Assembly (NCBI GenBank): GCA_039820585.1
Contig: JBCBPV010000010.1
Span: 9,530-73,529 of the forward strand
Origin: JBCBGF01 sp039820585
GTDB lineage: Bacteria; Pseudomonadota; Alphaproteobacteria; Rhodobacterales; Rhodobacteraceae
DNA length: 64,000 bases
Direction: 5' to 3'
The translations under genes and the position numbers were made by a program. Under the pieces are notes generated by a model. The model was given only the letters and a program-made list of their open reading frames with translations. It had not been told where the DNA came from and ran no database searches. Below, in pieces: positions 48,925-58,245 of the stretch. Within the stretch, counting starts at the first letter, position 1, and each line of letters opens with the position of its first letter.

Positions 48925-50558
48925 CGCGCCGCGCTGTGAAACGGGAACACGGCGATGCGGTTGCCGTTTCCAGATGCGAGCGTTGCGCTGAGCGTATTCC
49001 ACAACGCCCGGACATCGGTGCTGCCGTCCTTGGCTTGCAGCGCGGCGATCAGGTCGTCTGCCGGTCCATCAGTTTCCAGCGCCAGAATATGGTCGGCCCC
49101 GAACGGCGCTCCCACTTGCAACGGCAAGCCCAGCGGGTTGGTCGGGGGCAAGACGGCGGGATCGTTGATGCCAATGGCCGGGTCGCGCACGGGGTAGAGG
49201 TAGGCCAACTCACCCGTGGATGCGATGTTCATCAGCGCCACATGCGACGTCTGGCGGCCCGAGACCTGCACGGTCACGATATCGCCGCCGCGATAGGTCC
49301 GGTCGCCATCGGCAAACCCGACCTCAAGCGTGGCATCCCTCGCGATCTGGCGCAGGGCGCGGGTGACGCGGGCCTTATCGGCCGTGGCCTGCACCGCGTC
49401 GAAGAAGGCGACAGGCGCCTGCGGCCCAATCTCGCGGATCACATCGCCCACCATAGAACGGATCGTACCGTCCCGCAGGCTGAGCACCAGATCGGCATTG
49501 GCGGGCGCTTCGATCAGGCGAACGCCGTCCAGGTCGCGCAGCAAGGCCTCTGCCGGGGCGCCCCCGTCATGGGCCAGCACGATCGGGGGCAGGGCGTCGA
49601 AGGCGTCGCCGGGTTGGGTAGTAGCGGTGGGCAGGTCATCGCCGGGACCGGGAACAATCACGGGTACGTTCTGCGGGGTGTCGCCGGGCCCAAGTGCGAA
49701 CAACACGCTGTCCACCCGCCCAGAGGGTGAGACCTGAGGGGTCTGGATGCCTTGCGAGACGTCGCGCACTTTGCGGCGCACATATTCCTCGATCTCGGCC
49801 TTGGTGATGTCGCCGTTCCCGTCGGCATCTGCGCCACCCCGGATCCCTGAGGCGAAGGAATAGCTCAGCGCGCCACGCGGTTTCCCGTCGATCAGGAACT
49901 CGGGCACTTTGTTGGCATCGTCCACCGCGGCCAGAAACAGCGCCACATCCTCGCGCCCGTCGGATGCCGGGGTTGCGGGCGGCGGGGGCGGCAGAGGGTC
50001 ATTTTCCATCTCGTTTGGCGAGACGTAGCGATAGCCCAGGATCGGGCGCACATTTCGCGACAGCGTGCCGGAATGGCAGGCATCGGCGACGATGATGATC
50101 TGGGTGTCAGGGGTCAGCGCGATCAGTTCGGCGATCTCATCATCGCGAATGCGCTCGCCCGCGTCAGTGCCATAGGGTGAGAAGCCCGACAGGATCAGCG
50201 TCTCATCCCGCCCGTCATCCTCATTGCCGGGATAATGCTCGGGCTCATTCGACCCGTGGCCTGCATAGCTGACCACCAGACGATCCCCCGGACCGACCTT
50301 ATCCGCCAGCGAGCGCCAGGTGGATAGGATCGCCTCGCGCGAGGCGTCGTGGTTCAGAAGCATCGTCACCTCGGCCCCGATCCCGGTCAGCGCGTCGGCG
50401 ATATCAAGCGCATCGTTCACCGCGCCGTCCAGGTCCGAGATATGATCGTAATCGTCGATCCCGATCACCAGACCGAATGTGCGGTTGGCAGCAAAGGCGG
50501 GCAGGGCGGTCGTGGCCGCCAGCCCCAAGGCCAGACATCCCGCGAGAAGGCGCATCAC
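48921..50558 (-). CDS. secreted caspase-family (C14) protease with DUF4384-like C-terminus
   Basis: 545 residues. A signal peptide (MMRLLAGCLALGLAATTALP) is followed by a caspase domain (FGLVIGIDDYDHISDLDGAV) with catalytic His101 (VSYAGHGSNEPEH) and Cys161 (IIVADACHSGT), both intact. An EF-hand-like Ca site (DADGNGDITKAEIEEYV) suggests calcium dependence as in metacaspases. A low-complexity middle precedes a DUF4384-like domain (VTVQVSGRQTSHVALMNIAS). It is part of the Tad-like operon (ATGA overlap with the OmpA-like gene), implying periplasmic action on the machine or its cargo. This is rare in bacterial Tad loci as far as I know. Confidence 0.85.
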   Translation of the reverse strand: MMRLLAGCLALGLAATTALPAFAANRTFGLVIGIDDYDHISDLDGAVNDALDIADALTGIGAEVTMLLNHDASREAILSTWRSLADKVGPGDRLVVSYAGHGSNEPEHYPGNEDDGRDETLILSGFSPYGTDAGERIRDDEIAELIALTPDTQIIIVADACHSGTLSRNVRPILGYRYVSPNEMENDPLPPPPPATPASDGREDVALFLAAVDDANKVPEFLIDGKPRGALSYSFASGIRGGADADGNGDITKAEIEEYVRRKVRDVSQGIQTPQVSPSGRVDSVLFALGPGDTPQNVPVIVPGPGDDLPTATTQPGDAFDALPPIVLAHDGGAPAEALLRDLDGVRLIEAPANADLVLSLRDGTIRSMVGDVIREIGPQAPVAFFDAVQATADKARVTRALRQIARDATLEVGFADGDRTYRGGDIVTVQVSGRQTSHVALMNIASTGELAYLYPVRDPAIGINDPAVLPPTNPLGLPLQVGAPFGADHILALETDGPADDLIAALQAKDGSTDVRALWNTLSATLASGNGNRIAVFPFHSAAR

Positions 50559-51457
50559 TCGGCGCTAAACGCGACGCGGCGGGCGATGCGGTGATGTTCT
50601 TCCGAATCCGCCTCGATCCCGATGGGCGGTTCGGGCACCTGCGTCTCGCCGTAGGCCGCGATCTCGATCTCGCCGTCAAAGCCTGCCGCGCGCAGGAATT
50701 CCGCCAGAGCCATCGCACGCGCCTCGGACAGGCCCATGTTGTAGCCTGCATCACCCACCGGGTCGGTGTGGCCTGCCAGACGGACCGAAGATGGCGACAG
50801 CATCATCACATGATCGGCCAAAGCATTGGCATAGCTGAGGCCGGTGTCGTCGAAATCGGTGCTGTCGAAGGCAAACGTGATCGGCAGTGGCACCTCTTCC
50901 ACGGTGAAACCGCGGATCTTGGTCTTGAAGATGCCGCCCGCCTCCCCGCTGCGCGTGGAGGGCATGGAGACCGGCGTATCGGCCAGCGCCACGGCGGCAG
51001 AGGCCAGTTCATAGATCTCGGCAATCTCTTCATCGGTGGCCTCATGGCTCGGGTCGCCATCCACAAGCTCATTCAGGGCCAGTTGGAACGAGGTCGCCGC
51101 GGGGGCATAGTTCTGCAACTCCCAATCAAGCCGCCCAAGTTCGGCATAGCTGCGCCAGTGCTTTTCATAGGCTAGTGCCTGCTCCAGCGCCTCGCGCCGC
51201 AACTGGGGTGTCTCCGCCCCATTCACCGCGAACAGGAAGCTTTCCCGCGCCAGATAGTCGCCCACCCACTCGCGTAACGCGTCATCGCAGGCCGCACTGA
51301 CCGAGATTTCTTCGAACAGCTCTGCCGCGCGCGGGGCATCGTCGCCCTGAACCGCGGCGACGACCGCGTCGTACTGGGCGCAGGCGTGGGCCGCGCCAAA
51401 GCTGGCGATGGTCAGGCCAGCCGCAAGGGCGATCCGTTGGACGTTGGCAGCAATCAT
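50555..51457 (-). CDS. OmpA-family periplasmic/outer-membrane protein
   Basis: About 300 residues from the ATG at 51457 (MIAANVQRIALAAGLTIASF), with a signal peptide ending at AHA/C. A helical, TPR-like middle (RWVGDYLARESF-like; LAYEKHWRSYAELGRLDWEL) is followed by an OmpA-type peptidoglycan-binding domain (LPITFAFDSTDFDDTGLSYA; VRLAGHTDPVGDAGYNMGLS; RARAMALAEFL-like). It could anchor the Tad-like complex to peptidoglycan in place of a lipoprotein such as TadD/CpaD. The AQ/C residue near the cleavage site could make it a lipoprotein, but the box is not clear. Confidence 0.82.
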   Translation of the reverse strand: MIAANVQRIALAAGLTIASFGAAHACAQYDAVVAAVQGDDAPRAAELFEEISVSAACDDALREWVGDYLARESFLFAVNGAETPQLRREALEQALAYEKHWRSYAELGRLDWELQNYAPAATSFQLALNELVDGDPSHEATDEEIAEIYELASAAVALADTPVSMPSTRSGEAGGIFKTKIRGFTVEEVPLPITFAFDSTDFDDTGLSYANALADHVMMLSPSSVRLAGHTDPVGDAGYNMGLSEARAMALAEFLRAAGFDGEIEIAAYGETQVPEPPIGIEADSEEHHRIARRVAFSAE

Positions 51458-51486
51458 CACGTTGACTCCTTTTCTGGCCGCGCGGG

Positions 51487-53046
51487 TCATTCTGCGATCC
51501 GGTAGGGCAGGTAGGTCGCAGACCACTCTACCGCAGAATTGCCGGTTGGGGTGGCCTGCAGTCTCAAAAGATCTTGAGCAATCTCGTACAGATACTGCCC
51601 TGCATTGGGGATCGGGCCGCCTTTGATGTTCTCGGGCAAAAGCGCCGTGAGGTTGGGCAGTTCGTCCTCGATGAAGAGCGCCAGCAAAAAGCCCTCGCCC
51701 GCTGGTTCGCTGACCCGGATCTGCAAGGGGCGGCCACTGGTGCTGAGACCATTTGGAATTGTCAGAGTCTGGCCCGCGCTCATCTCGGTTGTGCCTTCTT
51801 GAGACAGGGCCGAAGGATAGACCTGCGCCAGCTCGCCCTTGGGGTTGATGTCGAGGATCACCAGCGTGCCAGGGGCATCCGCCTTGGCCTCAAACGTCAC
51901 AATGTCGCCTAGGGCCATCTCCGTGCCGGTGGGGATCGAAAGGCTCAGGTTGGCAGTGTTGCTGGGCGTGAAGAGGTCTGTGACAAAGCCAAGCGCTTCA
52001 GCATAACCGCCCGCCGCTTCTGTCGTGACCGAGGGGCCGGTGACAGGCGCGTTCGGGGTTGGCGCGATAGTGTCGGGCAATTCGATTGTGGTCGGCAGCG
52101 CCTGCGGATCGGCCAGCATCGCATCGACATTGGCCACAACTTCTTCCACCGCGCCCGAGAAATGCGGGGTCAGGCCCATGCCGGTCATCGCACAGTCGGG
52201 TGTCGTGCCGCACCACGCCTCTGACTGGGCGCGCAGGAAGGTCAGCAATTCGGCGTTGGTGATCGTGCCGTTGCCGTTGGCATCGGCCATGCCATCCGCG
52301 ATGCCGTCCATGAAGGCATCGGTGAAGACGCCGCTTTGGGTGGATTCCCAAGCGAACTGACCGGGGGCCGAGGCCGCCCAGATGTCGCGCGGGGCCTTGC
52401 CCGCGCCGAACGGCGCCTCAAGGAAGCTTTCGGCGTTGAGCGGTGCCGGACCGCTGCGCAGCTTAGCTCCGCTTGGGTCACGGTCACCGTCCAGCGTGAC
52501 ACCGCGCGTGGCGACCGTGTCGGCGGAGGCGGTGCGATAGCTCATGTCGCCGTCGTTCGAGGCGTCAATCACCAGCGTCACGTCACGGTCGGGGATCAGG
52601 TCGAGGATGTCGGCAAAGGCGTCCTCGGGCATCTTGCCCAGAAGCGAGGCGGCGTCATAGGCCAAAAGCACTTCGGTCAGCCCATCGGCTTCCTGGCTGC
52701 CGCGGCCTGCAATGCGCGAGCCGAGGCCCGAGAAGTAGAAGACAACGCGATCGCCGGGGGCGGTTTCGCCCACCAGACGGTCAATCAGCGTGTCCATGAT
52801 CGCGCCCGAGGTGGCGGCTTCGTCCATGAGCAGGGTGATTTCAGAGGGTTCAAAGTCCCACTGCTCGATCAGGAAATCATGGAACCGCTGCGCATCGCGC
52901 GTGGCGTGGTGCAGCGGGCGTTCTAGCCCAAGCGCGGGATAGCTGTCGATCCCCACCACCAGCGCCCGGTCGCCTGCCAGCGCGGGCAGGGCTGCGCCAA
53001 AGGCGAGGGCCGCGACCGCGAGCGTTTTTGTCAGACGTGAGATCAT
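51487..53046 (-). CDS. caspase-fold protein lacking catalytic residues (pseudo-caspase) with DUF4384-like C-terminus
   Basis: 519 residues from the ATG at 53046. A signal peptide (AALAFGAALPALAGD) and the caspase fold (ALVVGIDSYPALGLERPLHH) are present, but the histidine site reads FYFSGLGSR (Leu108 for His) and the cysteine site VIDASNDGDM (Ser163 for Cys). The protein is therefore probably inactive as a protease. An EF-hand-like loop (DANGNGTITNAELLTFL) and a C-terminal DUF4384-like domain (MALGDIVTFEAKADAPGTLV) are kept. It overlaps the kinase-like gene upstream by ATGA and lies 30 bp before the OmpA-like gene. A role as partner or regulator of the active caspase is inferred. Confidence 0.8.
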   Translation of the reverse strand: MISRLTKTLAVAALAFGAALPALAGDRALVVGIDSYPALGLERPLHHATRDAQRFHDFLIEQWDFEPSEITLLMDEAATSGAIMDTLIDRLVGETAPGDRVVFYFSGLGSRIAGRGSQEADGLTEVLLAYDAASLLGKMPEDAFADILDLIPDRDVTLVIDASNDGDMSYRTASADTVATRGVTLDGDRDPSGAKLRSGPAPLNAESFLEAPFGAGKAPRDIWAASAPGQFAWESTQSGVFTDAFMDGIADGMADANGNGTITNAELLTFLRAQSEAWCGTTPDCAMTGMGLTPHFSGAVEEVVANVDAMLADPQALPTTIELPDTIAPTPNAPVTGPSVTTEAAGGYAEALGFVTDLFTPSNTANLSLSIPTGTEMALGDIVTFEAKADAPGTLVILDINPKGELAQVYPSALSQEGTTEMSAGQTLTIPNGLSTSGRPLQIRVSEPAGEGFLLALFIEDELPNLTALLPENIKGGPIPNAGQYLYEIAQDLLRLQATPTGNSAVEWSATYLPYRIAE

Positions 53047-55607
53047 TCCCAACCCTCCACATCCCGCGCGCAGCGGAAGCCGAAATCGACGCCAGGGGCA
53101 TTCTCTGGCACCGTGATCCGGGCCGAGATCCGCAGGTCGGCGGGATTGGCCGTGTTCCACGAGCCACCTTTCAGAACACCGCCATCGGCGCCCGTCACCC
53201 ATTCGCGTGCATTCCCGGCAAGACCGGTCATGCCTTCGGGCGTGTCACCGCCAGCTGCTGTTACGGGCTGTGGCAAACGGCGGGTCGGCGTTGCCGCGCC
53301 CCGCCAGACCGTGTCACTGTCGGCCCAGTCGCCCCAGGGAAAGCTGCGATCCCCGCCGCCACGGGCGGCGTATTCCCATTCTGCCTCGGTCGGAAGCCGG
53401 CTTTCGGCCCACGTGCAATATGCTGATGCGTCATTCATGGACACAGACGTAACAGGCAAATCGGGGTTGGTGCGGTATGTCGTATTATTTCCGCCAGGCG
53501 TGGCCCAGGTGTAATCGCCCGAGATAAAGCGCGCCTCACCGCTGGATGTCAGCGCGATCACGCGGTTTGCGGTTTCGGCATCGGTGGTATAGCCGGTTGC
53601 CGCCACGAACTGCGCAAACTCGCCCACGCTCACCTCATCGGCATCAATCTCAAACGGTGTCACGGTGGCGTTGCGCTGGCCTTCGCTTGGCGAGCGTGCG
53701 GCGGGGCAGGCATCGTCTGGGATCGGTGCATCGGTTCGGCAAAGTGCGACGGCGGCGGCAAGCGCGGTGGCGCTGTCGCCCAGCGTGACCGTGCGAGGGA
53801 CAGCGCCGCCTGCGCTGTCATCAGCCTCGCCCCTCGCTGCATTTGTGAACGCGGTGGCGGCTGCGACGTAGAGCTCGGTTGCCTCGACATAGATTTCGGC
53901 CTCAAAGGCGGTGTCTCCCTGGGCGCTGAGATCATCGGCGCGGATGTATTCGGCAGCGGCCTCTCGCCCCTCTGCGGCGGTGCGAGCGGTGGTCATGGCT
54001 TCTTTGGCGGCGTTTGCCTCAGTTTCGACTTTGGCGAACAGCTCATCGAAGGACGAAGTTGCCTCATCGAAGATCCGCGTTGCATCTTCATACGCGCGGT
54101 CCCGCTGGCGTGCGCGGCCAGCCTCTAGCGCGGTCTCGGCCTCGCCCATGGCCAGGGCGCCGCTTCGCACCACACGGGCGGCGGCCAGATCGGCGGTCTG
54201 GATGGCGGTCTCTGTCGCGGCGGAAGCCTCGTCAATGGCGGCCATGGCCATCTCTGCGGAAGTGATGGCGCCTTGGGCCTCTGCAATCGCAGTTTCCGCG
54301 TCTCCGCCCGCCAGCGCCGCTTCGGCGTTTGCCAGGCTTCGTTCGGCACTGCCCAGTGCGGTTTGCGATGCGGTGGAGGCAATCTCGGCCCCCGCCAGCC
54401 GCGCGTCCGTTACCCGCTGGTCGGCATTGCGGATCGCGGCAAACGTGTCGGTCATGCCCGCGAGCTGATCGCTGAGCGCGTTGCGTTCGCCCGCGAATTC
54501 CCGCGCAGCGGCCATGGCCTGATCGACATTGCCGCTGAGCGTGCGGGTTTGCGTCCAGAAATACACCGCTCCTGCGCTGCTGGCGAGGAAGGCGGCAAAG
54601 AGGGCGATGGCCACGTTGCGGGACACGCCGTCAGAGTCGGCGGCAGTGGCGGTGGGGGGCAGGGCGGGGGCTGCCGCTGGCCGTGGTCCCGGCGCTGCGG
54701 CGGGGTCTGAGGCGGCAAGACCGACGCCGGGGTTGTCCAGGACCGAGCGGAATGCTTTGCGCGCCGCGCCAGCCGAGCTGTAAGGTGTGCTGTTCGCCAA
54801 CCGCCCGGTCATCCGCGCCAGTAGCCGTGCAATTTGGTCGCCCGAGGGGTGGCCTTCGGGGAATAGGTCTTCGGGCGTCGGCGCGCCTGTGTCTTCGCCT
54901 AGAATGGCCGAAACGATCTGTTCCTTGTCGGTCGCCTCGGCGCTGCCGGTAAGCACACGCTCGGCGCCATGCGGCCCCATCAGCACGCGGTAGCCCAGCA
55001 TGCCTGCGGCGTGCAGATCATCCTCCATCCGCGGCTGCGAGGTGTTGATGACGTGGCGCGATTGAAACGCGGGTGGCTGGGCCGTGACCGTCGTTGTGCG
55101 CCCGCCCGAGAAGCCGAAATCGCACAGGCGCAGGCCGCCTTCGGGGTCTTCGCGGCGTACCGCACCGGGGGCCAGGTTGCCGTGGACGATGCCTGCGTCG
55201 TGCAGCGCGGCCAGACCTTCGAGCACCTCGTCGAAGATCCGCAGCTTCACATCCACCGACCGCGTCTCGAACGCGTCGTCGAAGACGTCGACCGGGCAGG
55301 ACAGCACCGCGAGCGAGGGGAACTTCTTGAACGCCCGTGTGGTTAACTTGCGCTCTGGCGATTGCAGGCGGGGGGAGTTCAGTTTTTCATATGTGTCGAA
55401 CGCTTTCGCGATCTCACCCCGGGCCGTGTCGTCGCGGGCAGCGTTGTAGCTGGGGGTGTAGATGTCCACCGGTGCGCCGTTTTGCTTGCGGATGGCAGAC
55501 AGGATCGCGCAGTCGCCCACGGATTTCCGTAGAGTCACGCCGTTGAAATACTGGTCCAGCGCCTCTTGCAGTCGGGCGTCGATCACGGTGTTGGGCGTGT
55601 CGCTCAT
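53043..55607 (-). CDS. membrane protein with kinase-like, coiled-coil and SUMF1 (FGE-sulfatase) domains
   Basis: 854 residues. The N-terminal 290 residues have a protein-kinase fold: the catalytic loop is VHGNLAPGAV (142-151; HRD is HGN, so the catalytic Asp is absent) and DFG is kept in LCDFGFSGG (163-165). No clear glycine-rich loop is seen, so this is probably a pseudokinase. A TM helix spans 331-351 (NVAIALFAAFLASSAGAVYF). Then an Ala/Glu-rich coiled coil (360-600), and a C-terminal formylglycine-generating-enzyme-like domain (SVSMNDASAYCTWAESRLPT; EAEWEYAARGGGDRSFPWGD; GGSWNTANPADLRIS). The SUMF1 part faces the periplasm. Similar kinase-SUMF1 fusions elsewhere sense or bind envelope ligands. 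Confidence 0.85.
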   Translation of the reverse strand: MSDTPNTVIDARLQEALDQYFNGVTLRKSVGDCAILSAIRKQNGAPVDIYTPSYNAARDDTARGEIAKAFDTYEKLNSPRLQSPERKLTTRAFKKFPSLAVLSCPVDVFDDAFETRSVDVKLRIFDEVLEGLAALHDAGIVHGNLAPGAVRREDPEGGLRLCDFGFSGGRTTTVTAQPPAFQSRHVINTSQPRMEDDLHAAGMLGYRVLMGPHGAERVLTGSAEATDKEQIVSAILGEDTGAPTPEDLFPEGHPSGDQIARLLARMTGRLANSTPYSSAGAARKAFRSVLDNPGVGLAASDPAAAPGPRPAAAPALPPTATAADSDGVSRNVAIALFAAFLASSAGAVYFWTQTRTLSGNVDQAMAAAREFAGERNALSDQLAGMTDTFAAIRNADQRVTDARLAGAEIASTASQTALGSAERSLANAEAALAGGDAETAIAEAQGAITSAEMAMAAIDEASAATETAIQTADLAAARVVRSGALAMGEAETALEAGRARQRDRAYEDATRIFDEATSSFDELFAKVETEANAAKEAMTTARTAAEGREAAAEYIRADDLSAQGDTAFEAEIYVEATELYVAAATAFTNAARGEADDSAGGAVPRTVTLGDSATALAAAVALCRTDAPIPDDACPAARSPSEGQRNATVTPFEIDADEVSVGEFAQFVAATGYTTDAETANRVIALTSSGEARFISGDYTWATPGGNNTTYRTNPDLPVTSVSMNDASAYCTWAESRLPTEAEWEYAARGGGDRSFPWGDWADSDTVWRGAATPTRRLPQPVTAAGGDTPEGMTGLAGNAREWVTGADGGVLKGGSWNTANPADLRISARITVPENAPGVDFGFRCARDVEGWE

Positions 55608-55631
55608 GGTTCTTGGTGTCCCTTATTGGTC

Positions 55632-56465
55632 TCAGCGTTCCGCGCGGAGTTCGTAGATTGCAAAGTCGGTGCGCGCCGCCTCAAGCACCGGGCACGCGCC
55701 GTCGCCGACGGGCAGCACGCGTTCCAGGCTGCGCAGGCCCCGCGCGGCGTCGGCGTAGCGCCCCTCATTGGCCAAAAGATGGCTGTCGACGATTGTGCGG
55801 CGCACCGTTGCGATGAGGTCAGCCTTGGTGTCGGCGTCCTGCGTCGCGAGGTAGCGGCGGAATTCGGCGCTGGGTGCATTGGGCGGAACGGCCCGGGCGT
55901 TGTTGGGGTCGCTCAGGTCAAGGCCCGAGGCGAGGCAGGCGTCAATCGAAGGCTCAATGTCCACTGTCCCCAGGTACCAGCCTTGCGTGCGCAGAGTGGC
56001 GGCACTGGTCCCGCCGCTTTGCAGGGACATGAAATACCACCCGAACGCGGCAAGCATCAACGCCATGATCGGCAGGGCGACGGCCAGCGGCACCTCTTGC
56101 TTGCCCTCGTCGCCGGGGGCAGCTTCGGCGAGTTCGGGGGGCATCGGCACGCGCTTGATATCCACGCGCGTCTCGTTGCCCAGCCGGAACCACATGCCCG
56201 CGCGCACGGCACCGGTGCGCGGATTGCCCTTGTCGATCTGGGTGATCCCGCGATCGGAGGTGAAGTATTCCCAGCCCTTCCCATCCTCACGCCGGATCAG
56301 CGTCAGATGTTCCGTCGTGATGTCGCCCGCACCGAGGCGCAGCGTATCGCCCACGCCCGTGCCCACCGTGATCCGGTCGCCGGTGACATAGACACCACTT
56401 TCCAGGTCGATCCCTTCGGTCACTTCCACGCGCAGAATCTTCGGGGCGAACATCGAACTGGCCAT
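55632..56465 (-). CDS. FHA-domain membrane protein of the Tad-like operon
   Basis: 277 residues. Residues 10-110 resemble a forkhead-associated domain (VYVTGDRITVGTGVGDTLRL, then AGDITTEHLTLIRRE), which binds phosphothreonine. One TM helix follows (VPLAVALPIMALMLAAFGWY), then a periplasmic C-terminal part of about 130 residues without known domain. The FHA signature GR is replaced by GTGVG, and the S-x-x-H element is ITTEH, so binding residues are partly degenerate. Its stop is 24 bp from the kinase-like gene, and its ATG shares a base with the TadC stop. Confidence 0.75.
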   Translation of the reverse strand: MASSMFAPKILRVEVTEGIDLESGVYVTGDRITVGTGVGDTLRLGAGDITTEHLTLIRREDGKGWEYFTSDRGITQIDKGNPRTGAVRAGMWFRLGNETRVDIKRVPMPPELAEAAPGDEGKQEVPLAVALPIMALMLAAFGWYFMSLQSGGTSAATLRTQGWYLGTVDIEPSIDACLASGLDLSDPNNARAVPPNAPSAEFRRYLATQDADTKADLIATVRRTIVDSHLLANEGRYADAARGLRSLERVLPVGDGACPVLEAARTDFAIYELRAER

Positions 56466-57382
56466 CAGAAGAACCCCTGGCTGCGAATGCTGACGATGGT
56501 GGGGGCGAGGGCAGCGATGATTACGCCGGTCATCAGCAGGAAGACGGGGAAGACGATGTTGGTCTTCAGCCGCTCTGCCGTGCGGTTTGCCATCTCTTCG
56601 CGCAGATAGCGCAGCTCTTCGGCCTGGTCGGTATAGAACTGTTCCGCCTCACCAGATGTCTTTTCACCCTGCGCAAGGTTTTTCAGGATCGTCTTCACCG
56701 ATGTTGCCTGTACTCGGTCGATCATCCGGTGCAGGGCGTCGTCAAAGCTGGTGGCATCGGCATCCTTGGCAGTGATCGCGATCTCGCGGGCCAAAGGTGT
56801 GCCGGGCGACGCCTCGACATATTTGCTAAGCGCCTTGCGCGGGGTGCCTCCCGCCTGCACGACCAGAACGGCGAGGTCGAGGAAGAAGGGGAACTCGCGT
56901 TCGATGTCTTCCGAGTTGCGGCTGGCGGTGCCGCGGATGTCCGAGATCAGGTAGATCGCGACCACCGGGCCCATCAGCAGTGTCCAGCGCAGCGCCGCGC
57001 CCAGGGCGGCGCCTGCCGAGCCGGTTTGTGCCAGCGTCATCAGTGCAAATACGAGACCCAGAGCGCCGCCGACCATCAGGCTGATCACAACGACAGCGGC
57101 CAGAAACTCGCGTCCTGCAATGCCACCATAGGGGCGCCCCGCATAGGTCAGTTGCAGGTCCAGCTTGTCAGACATGTCAGCGAACGGGGCTGCGATTCCC
57201 GAAAACGCGGTGCCAATGGCGCGGATGACGCGGGCGGATTGCTCGCGCGCGGCGGGCTCGGCCTCCAGTTCGCTGGTAAAGCGGTCCGACGAGACCGTCA
57301 GCATCTCGGCTACGATCAACAACAGAAAGAACGTGCCCAGACCGATCAGGCCCGCGATGATTAGGGGGGCAAGCTCGGTCAT
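56465..57382 (-). CDS. tadC: Tad pilus inner-membrane platform protein TadC
   Basis: 305 residues of the type II/IV secretion GspF family. It has an N-terminal TM (APLIIAGLIGLGTFFLLLIV), a cytoplasmic T2SSF domain with DLAVLVVQAGGTPRKALSKY and VKTILKNLAQGEKTSGEAEQ, and two further TM helices, ending VFLLMTGVIIAALAPTIV. The arrangement with an N-terminal TM and C-terminal pair fits TadC. It overlaps tadB by 4 bp. It forms, with TadB, the base that the ATPase acts on. Confidence 0.85.
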   Translation of the reverse strand: MTELAPLIIAGLIGLGTFFLLLIVAEMLTVSSDRFTSELEAEPAAREQSARVIRAIGTAFSGIAAPFADMSDKLDLQLTYAGRPYGGIAGREFLAAVVVISLMVGGALGLVFALMTLAQTGSAGAALGAALRWTLLMGPVVAIYLISDIRGTASRNSEDIEREFPFFLDLAVLVVQAGGTPRKALSKYVEASPGTPLAREIAITAKDADATSFDDALHRMIDRVQATSVKTILKNLAQGEKTSGEAEQFYTDQAEELRYLREEMANRTAERLKTNIVFPVFLLMTGVIIAALAPTIVSIRSQGFF

Positions 57383-58245
57383 ACCTTGGCCTTCGTTAGC
57401 TGATGGCCGATAACGTGGGCGGCGAAGAACATGATGACGGCAAGGCCGATCAGGACCTGGCCCAGCCCGTCTTCCAAAAGAGACGTCTCATGGTCGACCA
57501 CAAGTCCCGAACCGATGGCCACCACCGGTCCGATGAACGAGATGAGGTAGAGGTTGCGGCGGCCATTTTCGCTGGCCGTGCGGATTTTTTTGTTGAGGCG
57601 CTCAATTTCAATCAACGTGCGGCTGAGGCTTTTCAAAGCTTCGATCAACCGCCCACCGCTGGAGGTGCCAACGCGCACGACTGAGGCTGTCAGCGCAAAG
57701 CTGCGTGAGTCGAGCCGTTTGGCCATCTCGGTAAACGCCTCTTCGATTCCCATCACCTCGACCCGGCGTTGCAGGCGCGAAATTTCGATGTCGGCAGGGG
57801 GAGGGGCGGTGTCGGCCACCTTTTTAAGCGCGGTTTCCAGCGTTGCCCCCGCCGCCATCTCGTTGGCGACCTGTTGCAAGGCCAGGGGCAGGGCAAGTTC
57901 TAACTCCTGCGCGCGCTGACCCGCGCCGCGGTAGTACAGGAACACCGGGACCGCCGCGCCAAGGATCAGGACCAGCAGGATCGACGCGGGCGCGAGGCCC
58001 ACGACCCACAAAGCACAGGCGACCAGCACATTGGCCAGCGCGACCAGCGCCATTGTATCGGCGGGGTCCGTGTCGGGGCCGAACAGGAAGGCGACCACTG
58101 CAGACACCTTGTCACGCCGATCCTCGGCCAGCCCGTCCCAGATCGCGTGCACGGCATGCCATGCCCCCAGAAGCAGGCAAAAGAAACCCACACCCAGAAG
58201 CAGCGCCATGACAGCGTTCATTGCAGGTCCCATCTCAAGCAGCAT
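57379..58245 (-). CDS. tadB: Tad pilus inner-membrane platform protein TadB
   Basis: About 288 residues. I choose the ATG at 58245, which has gaggagg just upstream and overlaps the ATPase stop by 11 bp; earlier and later ATGs are possible. Four TM segments (ALLLGVGFFCLLLGAWHAVH; MVLVALANVLVAC-type stretch; VSLI-type helix; VLIGLAVIMFFAAHVIGH) and a T2SSF domain (LPLALQQVANEMAAGATLET; SLSRTLIEIERLNKKIRTAS). The pair TadB/TadC is encoded next to the ATPase as in classical Tad loci. Confidence 0.83.
   Translation of the reverse strand: MLLEMGPAMNAVMALLLGVGFFCLLLGAWHAVHAIWDGLAEDRRDKVSAVVAFLFGPDTDPADTMALVALANVLVACALWVVGLAPASILLVLILGAAVPVFLYYRGAGQRAQELELALPLALQQVANEMAAGATLETALKKVADTAPPPADIEISRLQRRVEVMGIEEAFTEMAKRLDSRSFALTASVVRVGTSSGGRLIEALKSLSRTLIEIERLNKKIRTASENGRRNLYLISFIGPVVAIGSGLVVDHETSLLEDGLGQVLIGLAVIMFFAAHVIGHQLTKAKV

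Noticed and set aside
53493..53855. Plus-strand frames inside the kinase-like/SUMF1 gene and other opposite-strand frames in the Tad-like operon
   Set aside because: They all lie opposite conserved domains and have biased amino-acid composition (Arg, Ala, Pro), typical of shadow frames in GC-rich DNA.
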